From the NCBI GenBank assembly GCA_947685225.1, contig CANTUV010000012.1:1736001-1800000 (forward strand): DNA of 64,000 nucleotides, in the 5' to 3' direction. Both the position numbers and the translations under genes were made by a program. This document shows, one piece after another, positions 11,431 to 23,569 of the stretch. The notes under the pieces are model-generated. The model was not told the origin of the DNA. It made no database searches and was given only the letters and a program-made list of their open reading frames with translations. Source of the stretch: Garcia nutans. Its lineage: Eukaryota; Streptophyta; Magnoliopsida; Malpighiales; Euphorbiaceae. How positions within the stretch are numbered: the stretch's first letter is position 1; every line of letters begins with the position of its first letter.

Positions 11431-11990
11431 TTGGCTAGTTCTTCTAGTTTTTCTGAAATTACTTCTCACACTTCTTCTTTAGTTCTTTCTCTCTTTTGTA
11501 AACAGTCTCTTACAAATAAAATTGACCATCTAGTAGAAATTACTTATCTTCTAGAAGATACAAAGGTTGATAATACTCGACTTCCTTTGCTTAGTCCCTA
11601 TGTAGTCTTTAAAAAGACTAATTATGTCATAAGTATAAAAAACCTAATCTCTTCTAAATCTCCTTTATTGGTCAAGTGCTTTAAGGTTAAAGAATCTATT
11701 TTTATATTAAATACATTATATTCTTATATTTTATAAATGTAAAAAAAAGATGGTAAAACTCTTCCAACTAAGTTTTAACAAAGCTGTCGTTCGACCTCTG
11801 ACCAAGTTATAACAGTTTTTTATCAACTTATCTACATGCTTAGTAATGAATTAATTATCCAAACTTTAATTATTACAAATAGTTCAATATTTAGAGCATT
11901 TGCAAGCCTACAATAATACCAATGGTCAATTGCTTAAAAGGAAATAATCAAGTCACCCATTCTTATTATCTATAATAATATACTGAATAT
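11431..11990 (+). pseudogene. N-terminal polyprotein block of the pararetrovirus
   Basis: A 101-codon frame (11431-11736; no ATG at its first codon, TTG-like start) begins 57 bases after the PBS. It is serine-rich and matches the position expected for the start of the polyprotein. Coding-like sequence with several stops continues to the LINE insertion at 11991. The movement-protein block that should follow it lies at the far left of the window (505) instead, so this end is either the start of a second tandem copy or the result of circular permutation at integration. Confidence 0.55.
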
Positions 11991-12007
11991 TTCACACAAA
12001 AAGTATA
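11991..12007. repeat. Left target-site duplication of the LINE
   Basis: TTCACACAAAAAGTATA, identical to 15280-15296. Confidence 0.95.
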
Positions 12008-12037
12008 CAACAACAACAACAAAGCCTTAATCCCAAG

Positions 12038-14032
12038 TCAATTGGGGTCGGCTATATGGATTTTTCTTTTCCACTCAATACGATTTAAGGTTATCTCTTC
12101 TGATAGATGTAACATCATAAGATCATTTTGGACCACCTTTGACCAAGTCAGTTTAGGCCTACCTCTGTCTCTCTTAGCTATATCTACTCTAACTTGTTCG
12201 GTTTTTCTAACTGGCGCACCACTAGGTCTTCGTTTCACATGGCCAAACCACCTCAATCTATGCTCTCTTATCTTATCCTCAATAGGTGCTACCCCCACTT
12301 TTTCTCTAATGCACTCATTGTGGATTCTATCCATCCTAGTATGACCACACATCCATCTTATCATTCTCATTTCCACAACATGCATTTTACTCATGTGTTG
12401 TCCTTTTACTGCCCAACACTCACTACCATACATCATAGCAGGCCGTATTACAGTGCGGTAAAATTTTCCTTTTAATTTAATTGGCATCTTTCGATCATAT
12501 AGAACTCCTGTAGCACCCCTCCACTTCATCCAACAAGCTTTAATTCTATGATTTACATCTTCTTCACAACCCCCATCTTCTTGAAGAATAGAGCCAAGGT
12601 ATCTAAAATAAGTACTATGAGGCACTGCTATTCCGTATAAAATAATTTTGCCTCTTTCTCTATTCTCACTATTAAATCTACAATGCATATACTCAGTCTT
12701 AGTCCTACTTAGCTTAAAACCCTTAGATTCCAAAGTGCTTCTCCATAACTCCAACTTTTGATTTACCCATGCTTGAGTCTCATCTATTAATACAATATCA
12801 TCTGCAAACATCATACACCAAGGGATGTCATCCTGTATATATCTTGTTAGCTCATCCATGACCAAGGCGAAAAGATAAGGGTTCAAAGCTGAACCTTGGT
12901 GTAATCCAATAGAAACCAAAAAATTCTTAGTATCCCCTCCCACGGTGCGGACACTGGTGGTAGCTCCCTCATACATATCCTTCAAGACTTGGATATATCG
13001 TATAGATATTCCCTTACTCTCTAGGACCCACCATAAAACTTCTCTAGGGACTCTATCATACGCCTTTTCTAAGTCAATAAAAACCATATGTAAATCCTTC
13101 TTCATCTCTCTATACTTTTCCATCAAATCTCTTATAAGAAAAATAGCTTCCATAGTTGATCGACCAGGCATAAAGCCAAACTGATTTGAGGAGATACAAG
13201 TGTCTAACCGCAAACGGTATTCCACAACTCTTTCCCACAATTTCATAGTGTGACTCATAAGCTTTATACCTCTATAATTTGAGCAATTATGAATATCTCC
13301 TTTATTCTTAAAAATAGGTATCAAATTACTTTGTCTCCATTCATTAGGCATTTTCTTTGAACTTAAGATCTTATTGAACAAAGATGTCAACCATGTAACT
13401 CCTGTATCTCCCAAACATTTCCAAACCTCAATAGGTATCTCATCTGGTCCACAGGCTTTACCAACTTTCATCTTCTTTAAAGCTTCTTTAACTTCCGAAA
13501 ATCTAATCCGTCTAGTGTATTTCACATTTTTCTCCGGCCTAACGTCTAAACCCTCAATGTTATCACTATGGTTACCATTAAGAAGTTCCTCAAAATAGCT
13601 TCTCCATCTTTCCTTAATATCCTCTTCTTGAACCAGAACCTTATTCTCTTTATTTTTAATGCACTTAACTTGGTTTAAATCACGATATTTCTTTTCTCTT
13701 ATCTTAGCCAATTTATAGATAGCTTTTTCCCCTTCTTTTGTTCCAAGTTTCTCATACAAACTCTCTAAAGATTGCGCTCTTGCTTGACTAACTGCCTTTT
13801 TAACATCTTTTTTTGCTTGTTTGTACTGCTCAAAAGTATAATTGTTATTACACTTGGGCAAACTCTTATACCATTCCCTTTTACTTCTTACCTCTTTTTG
13901 CACTTCCTCATTCCACCACCAAGACTCCTTCGAGGGATGTCCACACCCTTTAGATTCTCCAAGAATCTTTCTAGCTACTCTTCTAATTGTTGTAGACATA
14001 CATATCCACATTTCATTTGATGACATACTCAC
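12038..14032 (-). pseudogene. LINE ORF, reverse transcriptase part
   Basis: A 664-codon open frame whose first codon is GTG just after an in-frame TGA at about 14045, so it is the 3' part of a longer EN-RT ORF. RT motifs in order: NYRGIKLMSHTMKLWERV, FGFMPGRSTMEAIFL, VFIDLEKAYDRV (first catalytic Asp), GLHQGSALNPYLFALVMD, and MFADDIVL with the FADD catalytic box. A C-terminal region with RWFGHVKRR and RGRPKLTW blocks follows, as in plant RTE elements. Apart from the missing N-terminus the domain looks complete. Confidence 0.92.
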
Positions 14033-14469
14033 ATCTTCCTCTCACCCTCCAGCTTTGACCAACTCATTCTTGAACAACAATTGTTTTTCACCTTTTAAAG
14101 TCCACCACCTAATCTTAGGACTATTGTTCCTCCTTGGCCTACTAGTCAACCTCTTAAACTTGATATCCAAAACTACTAACCTATGTTGAGTGGTCAAAGC
14201 CTTACCTGGAATAACCTTACAATCCTTGCATCGAGTTTGATTGGCTTTTCTTGTGAGTATGAAGTCAATCTAACTTCTATTTTGCCCATTTTTAAAGGTC
14301 ACTAGATGTGATTTTCTTTTTATAAAATATGTATTTGCCAGAATCAAACCATCTAAAGCAAAATCAAGGATACTCTTACCTTCTTCATTTCTAATTCCAA
14401 AACCATACCCTCCATGTATCTTCTCAAAACCTACTTTGTCTTTTCCTACATGTCCATTTAAGTCTCCTC

Positions 14470-15171
14470 CTATAAAATATTTTCATCATTTGGAATCCCT
14501 CGCATAAGTTCATCCATATCATCCCAAAAAATTTGCTTGCTCTCCCCATCTAATCCAACTTGAGGGGCATATGCACTAACTATGTTGATGGTCTCATCCT
14601 GGATCACAAGTTTAATTGAAATAATCTTATCGCTTACTCTTTTCATCGATATAACCGTCTCCTTTAGGTTCCGATCCAAAATTATACCTACTCCATTTTT
14701 ACCTCTATCAGTACCTGTATACCACACTTTATACCCAGTATTCTCAACGTCTTTACTTTTTCCTCCAACCCATTTAGTCTCTTGGATACAAGCAATACTA
14801 ATTTTCCTTCTCTCCATAGTATCAACAAGTTCTCTGAGTTTACCTGTAAGAGATCCAATATTCCAAGTTCCTATTCTGATCTTACTCCCTAATTGTTCTT
14901 TCTTATGCTTCTTCCTATAAAATCTTTTACCATTATCTAAATATGTATCTCTTGTATTACTCTTATTATTCGTATTTTGGACTAACTTCTTTACCCACAC
15001 CCGTCCATGATGTGAGAACCCTTGTTTATTATGCACCACATCCAGGCGCCGACATGGAGCGTCGCATTCGGGGAACGCCCTACACCCTTGCTTATTCTTC
15101 ACTACACCCGGGCTCCGATGTAGCGCGTCGCAAGTAGGGAACTCCCCAACGATATTATTGTTAGAATCCAT
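14470..15171 (-). pseudogene. LINE ORF, endonuclease part
   Basis: 233 codons from an ATG at 15171. Residues 1-50 hold two imperfect copies of a CDA-rich segment ending in NKQG. From about residue 97 the AP-endonuclease fold begins (GTWNIGSL, then IQETKW with the catalytic glutamate, then VSAYAPQ). The domain is cut by a stop at 14470 before its C-terminal D-x-N/SDH motifs, which continue in the next ~420 bases (GGDLNGH-like block near 14460). In living elements this nuclease nicks target DNA to prime reverse transcription. Confidence 0.85.
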
Positions 15172-15279
15172 ATCATGAGATGTGATAAAAGTTTTACGCT
15201 GGTTGTCACCTACCGTAACCCTCCTCCTTTACCCGAGCTTGGGACCGGCTATACACAAGAAACTCATATATAGGCGGAG

Positions 15280-15296
15280 TTCACACAAAAAGTATA
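15280..15296. repeat. Right target-site duplication of the LINE
   Basis: TTCACACAAAAAGTATA, identical to 11991-12007. It abuts the 5' end of the element, so the insertion is not 5'-truncated. Confidence 0.95.
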
Positions 15297-15805
15297 ACTG
15301 GAAAAAAAATTAAAATAATAAAATAATAATTCTTATATATATAAAGGTGTCAAATTCTCATAGTTTTATCAATTTCATTAATTCTCTTAAACTAAAACCT
15401 TTCACATATTATTATTATTATTATTTTTTGCAGCTAAGGTTAAATAATTTCAATAAGATTTAATTTATAAATGACCATAAATCGGTGCAATATAATATGG
15501 AATATAATTATTAGTTTCTAACTTATGCGTGGAGGGCTTTAATGTATATAATATATTAATGTATATCCTGAAAGAAAATATCATAAAAATTTAGGGAAAT
15601 CTAGTTATTAATTTTAATAAGATAAAATCAAATAAATTCAATTGGAGATAATTTATAAGTAACTAATTGACAAATTTTAAAGCATAAACTTTTCATGTCA
15701 TTTTTTTTAAATTTGATTAAATTAATTATCAGTAGTATTGCAATTTTAATGTAAAATATTTTTTCTAATATTTAATTATTTAAATAATAAAAAAATTATA
15801 ATTTC
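15297..15805. other. AT-rich intergenic DNA
   Basis: Nothing coding is seen. A short (ATT)n tract lies at about 15409-15426. Bases 15801-15805 (ATTTC) directly precede the copia LTR. Confidence 0.6.
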
Positions 15806-16031
15806 TGTTGTAAATAAAAGAAGAGAGCAAATATATAGAGAATGAAAAATTTAAAAAATCTCTTTATTATGAATTATCTCAAATATATCACCCATAATGA
15901 GGGTATATATAGTGGTATAAATAGATTTTTGATAAGAAAAAAAGACTATGAAGTTAATCCTAATTTGAATAGGATAAAGTTAATCATAATCCTGATAAGA
16001 TAAAATTAATCTAATTAAGTAGTCATCCACA
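15806..16031 (-). repeat. 3' LTR of the copia element
   Basis: 226 bases, TG...CA on the plus strand (TGTTGTAAAT... to ...CATCCACA). Most of it matches 28052-28260. The last ~18 bases have no match in the other copy, so the outer edge of the 5' LTR is eroded or truncated. Confidence 0.65.
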
Positions 16032-16169
16032 TAACTTATAATACTTCTCCTTGGATAACTACCCCTATGAACATACCTCGTTAAAATCTTGCTAAGAAAA
16101 ATTTAGTGGGACAAAAACTTAGCGAAGAAAAAAGAGTACAGTATACATAGGTGACTTCCCCTCAAAAAT

Positions 16170-17450
16170 ACATTAAACTAAAATATTTTAAGTGAACGCA
16201 TCCTAATATTGTATACATATCTTTTGAGGACTGATGTCTGCAGTGTCTTTGTGAACAAATCTGCTGAATTTTTGCTTGAATGAACTTTGCAAATATCGAC
16301 TTTTTATTTCTTCATTCTCTTTTGTGTATAAGAGACATTTGGTGATATATGTTCAGTTCTGTCACTCTTGTGTAGTCTCCTTCGATTTGTGCAATCAATG
16401 ATGTATTATCTTCATGAAATATTATTAGCTTGTTGCTTTCTATAGATAATCCACATTCTCTTGCAATATATTCGATCATGCTTCTCAACTACACACATTC
16501 ACGACTAGTTTCTTAAATAGCTAATAACTCTGAATGATTTGATGAAGTAACAGTGATTATTTGTTTCACATATCGCCATGAAAATAACAGTATTGTTATA
16601 CGTGAAGTGTTATATGTGAAGACATAGCCCATATTGGATGTGTCACGTAGGTAGCAAAGAACATATTTTACTCTATTCCAATGCCTTCTAATTGGTGCAG
16701 AACTAAATCTTGCAAGCAAGTTAACTGCAAAAGTAATATCTAGTCTTGTGTTGTTAACAAGATATAAGAGCACCCCTATTGCACTGAGATATGATACTTC
16801 AGGACCAATAATCTCTTCATTATCTTTCTAGGGGCTGAAGAGATCTCCTTTTACATCAAGGAAATAAACAACCATTAGAGTGCTTAATGAATAAGATTTA
16901 TCCATATAAAATTACTTCAAGTTTGATATATAATGTTTGATGGATAAAAATTTCATTTGACAAATACTCAACTTGAAATCCAAGATAAAATTATATTCTT
17001 CCAAGATCTTTCATTTCAAATTCTCTTGATAATAGTCTGTAATAATTGAGATCTCTTCTGGAGTTCTCACTATATTTAAATCATTAACATAAACTGCAAC
17101 TATGATAAATTTTGTATATATCTTTCAGATAAAAATACATGGGCAAATGAAATTATTTTCATATTCATTTTCTCTAAGTATTCAAATAGGTGACTATACC
17201 ACATCCACCTAGCTTATATTAGAATCTTTAAACTCAACATAGTATATTTATCAAGATATTATATGCTTCAGGCATCTTGAATCCTTTAGGGATTTTCATA
17301 TATATGTCATTATCTAATGAACTATATAAATAAAATGTCATAACATCCATCAAATATATGTCAAGCCTTTCAAAGGCTATTAAACTGATAAAAAATTTAA
17401 AGATAATAATATCCATGATAGGAGAATATGTCTCATCATAATCTATATAA
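16170..17450 (-). pseudogene. Copia RT/RNase H remnant
   Basis: Two open pieces. 17234-17416 holds the LMDV-FYLY-SLD-DIYMKIPKGF block of copia RT. 16513-16773 holds the YLVNNTRLDI-FAVNLLARF and HWNRVKYVLCYLRDT blocks, then the start of RNase H with SSNHSELLAI. Between them stops and frame shifts occur every 20-40 codons, and the catalytic YVDD is not intact. It cannot encode an active enzyme. Confidence 0.8.
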
Positions 17451-18571
17451 AAACTTTAAGAGAATTCTTATACCACAAGTTGTGTCTTGTATATCATAAT
17501 TTCATTTAACTCATTTCTCTTAAGAGCTATATAAATAAATTATTATAATATAATGTCGAGCCCTTCAGGGGCTGCAAAACTAATTTTAAGAGTAATTATA
17601 TTCATAATAGAAGAAGTATACTTTTTTTTTATAATCTCATATGATTTTTTTTACATACAATGCTCATGGGTATGACATCTTCTGGTGTCTGGACTACTGG
17701 TCCAAATATTATATGTTTAGAAAATGAATCTAACTCAGCCTTGATTACTTTTCATTTTAGCCAATCACTTCGATATCGATAATTTTAAATATTTTTAGGC
17801 TCAAGCATATTTTAATAATTTCAATAGCAACATATGCAAATATATTATCAACAATAATTTCATCTCTTTTCTACATATTTTTAAATTTTAATGAGATCTC
17901 ATAATTTTTCAGTATCGAAACCACTTCTGGGGTTACTTCTCTAGAAATATATGATTATTGACTTATATTGCTTTTGACCTCTTCGGGAGTGTCATTTTGA
18001 AATTATTTATTTTTTCTTATTTCAAAAATTAATATTTTGAACTAAGTAGTCTACTATGCTTTAGGCGTATATTATATCTATTAGTTGCCACACTAATAAG
18101 ATGTCCTATAGGGACAATCAATCGAGCAAGAGTATTAGCAGCTAAAATATGTTATTTGAAACACATACTGGGTATTTATAAATATATATGGTAACTGATT
18201 TACAACATTATGCAAATAAATTAGTTTTTAAACTTTCAGTTCACATTGATTTGTGTATGTATTAAGATTGGATAAAGTTGGTGTATTCCAACTAATCTAT
18301 TGTGCTTTTGGCCATTTACTTTTATCTTCCCCTAATGGAATGAAAACCAACTCACTAAAATCTTGCTCTAGAAAATTTATCTGTAAAGGTCTATATTATC
18401 TAATGTAGATAATCAAAACCTATATAGATATCAAAATAATATTGATAATTCATTTTATTTCTTTAATGGGATACAATAAGAATATATACACTGCAACAAG
18501 AAATTTTAATATTGTAAATTCTAAATAAAACATATTAATTCAGTTAAACACAAGTTCCAAAATAAAAAAAC

Positions 18572-18937
18572 TTATAATATGCAGAAAATCAAATACAAAT
18601 TAAAGGTGCAATATAAGCAATAACATGTATCCAAGCGTATATTGAAAGTTTTAATTTCATAAACATAAGAATAATAATTGATCGTAAATTTTAATAATAA
18701 TTCAACTAAATCATATCGAGTATGAACATATGCAATAAAATGTTCAATGGTAATATAATCATAAAATACTTTTCCAGAGAACTCATATGTATTATCTATA
18801 AAAATTATCTTGATATGATAATCAAGAATCATTGACCTTAACTTTATAATTTGAGTAAGAAATTTAGTAAAAGCAATATTAGGAGTTGACAATAGACAAA
18901 CATATGACCATCTAGTTGAAGCATTAATTAAAATCAT
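18572..18937 (-). pseudogene. Copia integrase core remnant
   Basis: A 121-codon piece resembling the copia integrase core: an ASTRWSYVCLLSTPN block, an LTQIIKLRS block and an IIFIDNTYEF block where the second catalytic aspartate lies. The family would have glutamate further on; here the frame drifts into unrelated sequence after about residue 60. The region from 18940 to about 19200 has further degenerate integrase-like text. Confidence 0.75.
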
Positions 18938-19479
18938 AAAGTATCTAAATGGCCTACAAGATTGATGAATAGGGTCACAAATATCCTTAGATATTTTTGT
19001 AGAAATTCAGGGGACTCTAAATGTAATTTAATTGGTAAAAGTCGCATAATTAATTTATTTTGAGTACAAAAAGCACAAAAGTAATCATCAAGTAAAATTA
19101 TTTTTTAATTTTTTAAGTAGATGTCCATTTGTATTCTCAACAATACGTCACATTATATTTGAACATGGATGACCAAAATGATCATGCCAAATGATAAAAA
19201 TTTTGAGATCTATACACTTCCGGTGCATAGAGTGTAACTCAACCATCTTTATTTTTTATAAAGTATAATCTAGTTAAAAAATTTAAAATTTCTTAGATAT
19301 GAACTTCTGGTTCAAATTCATAGAGTTAACACATAAAAATTCAATATCTCTTTCACTTTGTTTCAATAGAATATCCATTGGGACGTATTTTTTAAAACTT
19401 AATAGATTTTTTCGGGATCTATTTAAATACAATGGATCATTAAAATATTATTTTATTTAAATTCATAATATAAGGTGGA

Positions 19480-20117
19480 CTCTTCTAGAGTCTTCAACCA
19501 CATTTGCAAAATCAAATATCATGTTAACATTAATTTCTGCTAATGTTAATTGTAATAAATATTTTTTAATTATGAAAAATTATAAGAGTTGTATCAATAA
19601 ATATCTTTTTAGCACATTTGATTTCAAAACTGGTAGGAAAAATTTTTTTTTCACCACAACTTTTTTATCAAGATCTCGTCCATGATATTGAAAATATATC
19701 ACATTCACTTTAGAGAATAATATCAAGATAGCTGGACGAGTTTGATATTTTTCATCAAAAGCTAAAAATTTTATTTAGCTACAATAAATAAAAAAAATTA
19801 GTTCAAAATATTTTGTAATTATATGCTCTCAATATAGTTACTGCAGAAATATATTTGAGGCATAAAAAATTTAATATTTACTAAAAATATTATGATAAAT
19901 TATTAATAATAAGATAATCAATTTTTGATTTCTTATTTGAATAATTAAAAGAAATATTATTATTTCTAAGCGATCCTGCAGGGATACTTGATTTTCTTTT
20001 CACAATATCTCTAAGGTTTACAATATCAATGTGAATCTCATTATCAAATATATATAACAAATAATTTTTTTGAGAAATATCAAAGGTAATAAATTCAAGT
20101 TTTATAAGATTTAACAT
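19480..20117 (-). pseudogene. Copia gag remnant
   Basis: The piece from 20117 begins with an LNLIKLEF-TFDIS-KNYL-DNEIHID block typical of the N-terminus of copia gag, then loses similarity after about 30 residues. Degenerate text resembling the gag/integrase interval continues toward 19480. Defective. Confidence 0.6.
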
Positions 20118-20495
20118 TATAAATATACCAAATTTAAATAAGAATCATAAATTATATAGATTATATAGCTATCAAATAAATAAAGATTAAAAATTATAAC
20201 TAAAGTTTAAATATTATAACTCTAAATTTATAAATGATCATATTAAATTATAATAAATATCAATTAATATAAATATATATTTTTTTCATGAACTTCAATT
20301 CTTTCACATTGCATTTATTAACTTATAAAAAAAATTAATTGTGAAACAAGTCAATTTTGTCCTTTATATATACATACATATATTAGACGATAAAGAAATC
20401 ATGAAATTTGATTCTCTGCAATATGAATATGTTGGCCAACATAGATATTCTTTACTGTATATGCTTAACCAATATATAAAAATGACCAATATATG

Positions 20496-23400
20496 TGTCA
20501 CGACCCAAACTGGGAAGCTGTGACCGACGTAAGGTTATACCTAAGTACAACCTTACAAGCCTAATTTAAATTTATTATGATAGTGCAAAGTTCAATAAAT
20601 TTACTCCAAAATTAAGTTCAACAATTAAAACTAAAACCAGATGTAAGAAACAGTCTACTCCATTATTACAAGAAAAAGGGTTCGGACACGGTCCGCCCAA
20701 AAATATCCAGAATTCTCTATGGAGTGAACCAGAATCCACAACCAAACTATAAGAACCCACAAGGAGAATGACCGAGCTCACTAAGGAATATAACTTCAAC
20801 CTGCAAGTCAATCTATAAGGGTGTGAGCATTATATATAGACACTCAGTAAGTTCATGAGAGGCAGAGAAACACTAAAACAATATATATCAAAGTAATATA
20901 TATATCAAGTAAACATCCACAATAAATCATATACATGATGGTGTATCGGGGTCTACAAAATATAACATCCTCCTCCATCAACCATATCCAAGAACAAGTA
21001 GGCACGTGGCCCCAAGAGCAAGTAGGCATAAGCCCCAAGAACAAGATTGATATCGATATACAAGATAATCTCCATAATCACAATCCATATCCTCCGTCCC
21101 CATTAGACACACCATCGCACATCACAAGAATATTCAATATCATATCAAGGCATTTAGCAAATAGCATACAAGTTTCTCTGTCTCCTATTCACATGCGAGG
21201 CTAGGACAAGAAAGGATAATATATCGAGATTAGAAAGAATAATATATACGAAGGCTTATATATATAATAGCTTAGTTAGCAAATAGCACATCACAAATAA
21301 TACACATACACCCTTGAACTTACCTGGTATCCAAAGAAAGCTTAGCCCAATCCTCACAACCTACTGACCTCGAGCTTCAGCCGGATTATTGCCTAAGAAA
21401 AGATAATTACATAGACCAACAATCAATCCCACTATCTCATCTATCATGAGGGATGCAATGCATGCTATGAATGCAAAAAGACCAATACTTAACCAACAAT
21501 TAACCAAGATAATCCAAAAATCAAAAACCAACCCGCCTCAACTCAAAATTATGGTCCAACCCAATGGTTAAACCGATCGCACCTCGAAAATACAAAATCA
21601 ATTAATTACCTAAAATTTATTAGAACCAGAACCTCAACTCAATTTCTATAACTCATAAATTTCCAGAAAATAATTCCATCATTCAAAAATTCTGGAAACA
21701 TTCCAGTAGCTTATCCAACATCAAAATAACGTGTGTACAAAATTTCAGACTAATCCAAATTTATTTGATACCCCAAAAATATTTTACAATAATTTGGTTC
21801 TGTTTGAACCACTAAAAATCAGTACAGCAAAAATCATCATAAATCCTTCACATTTCGTTACCACCAAATTATCCAAATAATTTTCTCATATAATAGACAT
21901 AAGGATGGACAACCTATAAAAATTTCATAATTTTTTTTTCAAGACATCTAAGACCTTCAAAATAATTCTCAAAACAGACATCATCAGAAAACCCTTAACC
22001 AACAGCAGTGTCAATTCTTAATTTATTTCGATACCTAAAAATTAGAACCAGACTCCAAATTATTTTTTTCCAATTCACAACATCCTAATAAACAACATAT
22101 CAAAATTTCATAATTTTTAGAAACCTCAAAGTCCCTCAATTTAATTTTTAAATCGGATTCATACAACCAGTTACCATACTGGCAGCAGTAGAAAGATCAA
22201 ATTCTTTCAACAATATAACAAACAGAAACATAGCCCAACATATTTTTCCTATAAACTAGACTTCTAGAACTTCAACATATATGAAAATCAAATCTAAAAC
22301 ATTCTTACGCATTTTGGTATGAATTTCGAAAGTTACAGATGATGCAATCGCATTTACAGTACAGTTCTTCAGACAACAGTAGCAAACTTGAATTTTCCAG
22401 AAATATACGATGCTCCAAAATTCCAAAAATTATTTTTCTCATAAACTAGACTCAATTTCGAGCCACATATCCAAATTTCAGATTTTTCTCTTGTTCCAAT
22501 ATTTAATTAAAAATCGAACATCATACAGCACTAACATCAAACTTCAGCAGAAAATTAAATCATCCAAAAACTCAAAGAAAACAATTAATTCGAAAACCTT
22601 AACACCTAAATCAATTCACTCAAACCCTAAGTCAGTACCTTCATCAAATTTCAGAACCCAACACTAGCCCAAATCAATTAATTCAATACCAAAATCCATC
22701 AAAACAATAAAAATCCCAAAACTTAACCTATTTTGTAAAAATCAATTTAATTAAATAAAAATTCGAATTTAACCAAATTAATTAAGAAAATATCAACCCA
22801 ATATGATATGAACATGAACTAATCAAATGGAAGTCGAAATAATGCAAAAGGAATCAAGAAAAACCTCAAAAAAAAACCAAAAACTCGAAAATTTTGGCTG
22901 CTGGAACAGAGGTCGAAACGACATCGGCGAGCCAGCCCGCAGCACGCCAAACGACGGAGCTTCGCACGCCGAACGACAAGCCCTGGCTCGCGCCTCTCCG
23001 CCGAACGACAATCCTCACACTCCGAACGACGTTGGCTATGGCGCGCGCACAGTGCCAAAACGACAGGACTCAGGTTTTTGAAGAAAAAAGATTTTTTTTC
23101 CCTCTTTTCTCTCTCTAGCGGCACAAGGGTCTAAGACAATTAATTTGGGTGCCCTAACACTCATATATATAGTGTTTTAGGGTGGCAAATTACCAATATA
23201 CCCCTAAAATATTTTATTTTAATTAACAACACCTCAAAACTATTTATTTTCATAAAAATTACCAAAAACCATAAAATTCAAAAAATCAATTTAAATTTAT
23301 TTTTAACTTCAAACTTTAACCCAAAATAATTTATAAATATGTTTTACGCATAATAATACCCGAAAATACCGAAAACGACAAAAATCCAAAAATGACGAAA

Positions 23401-23569
23401 ATACCTTCGGCACCCAAAAATACAATATTATACTCAAAACGACCGTCTCGTCGTCCCGAGTATCAAAAAGACATTCAAACCATCAAATTATGTTCAAACG
23501 ACATATGAGGGCACAAAATGACTATTTTGCCCCTAGACTCCAATTTCTCCAAAAATCAAGGGTTTTACA
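20496..23569 (-). repeat. 3' LTR of the LARD-like element
   Basis: 3074 bases. It contains a GC-rich island at about 22905-23075 within otherwise AT-rich sequence. It also has a minus-strand TATA box at 23164-23171. Confidence 0.95.
22915..23075. repeat. GC island with reiterated (C)CGAACGAC in the LARD LTR
   Basis: About six copies of a motif close to CCGAACGAC (GTCGTTCGG in element sense) fall in about 160 bases. The same island occurs at 26820-26985. It begins about 90 bases downstream of the minus-strand TATA box, so it would lie in the transcribed leader. ORFs across it are GTG-started or shift frame between copies, so I do not call it coding. Confidence 0.7.

Larger units (their letters stand above)
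490..11990 (+). mobile_element. Endogenous pararetrovirus (caulimovirid, petuvirus/florendovirus-like), decayed and interrupted
   Basis: Read left to right, broken frames show a movement-protein-like block, a capsid-like block with a CCHC knuckle, an aspartic protease site, RT, RNase H, a long C-terminal extension, a 35S-like promoter, a tRNA-Met primer-binding site and then an N-terminal coding block. No integrase and no LTRs are seen, which separates it from Ty3/gypsy and fits Caulimoviridae. The single sense order MP-CP-PR-RT-RH is that of petuvirus-type polyproteins (family knowledge). Many stops and frameshifts show it is defective. The RT is split by a gypsy fragment at 4160-8577. The N-terminal block lies downstream of the PBS at the right end, so the insertion is permuted or part of a tandem. 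The genus is an inference. Confidence 0.8.
12008..15279 (-). mobile_element. Full-length RTE-clade LINE (non-LTR retrotransposon)
   Basis: The element reads right to left: a 5' region (15279-15172), an AP-endonuclease domain, reverse transcriptase, and a 3' end finishing in (TTG)n on the minus strand ((CAA)n at 12008-12020 on plus). A perfect 17-base target duplication, TTCACACAAAAAGTATA, flanks it at 11991-12007 and 15280-15296. The short trinucleotide tail instead of poly(A) and the EN-RT single-ORF layout are typical of plant RTE elements. The ORF is interrupted by stops at about 14469 and 14045 and by frame changes between, so it is recent but not intact. Confidence 0.92.

Noticed and set aside
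12042..12475. Plus-strand ORFs over the LINE (also 12945-13184, 13374-13598, 13772-14189, 14582-14920)
   Set aside because: They are shadows of the minus-strand LINE ORF, with no independent motifs.
20935..21204. 89-codon ORF present in both LARD LTRs (also 24845-25114)
   Set aside because: It is identical because the LTRs are young. There are no motifs and it is antisense to the element.
22819..23124. Arginine-rich ORFs across the LARD LTR island, both strands (also 26729-27042)
   Set aside because: Several overlap in all frames, a 2-base indel changes the frame between the two LTRs, and the longest minus-strand one starts at GTG. High GC explains the lack of stops.
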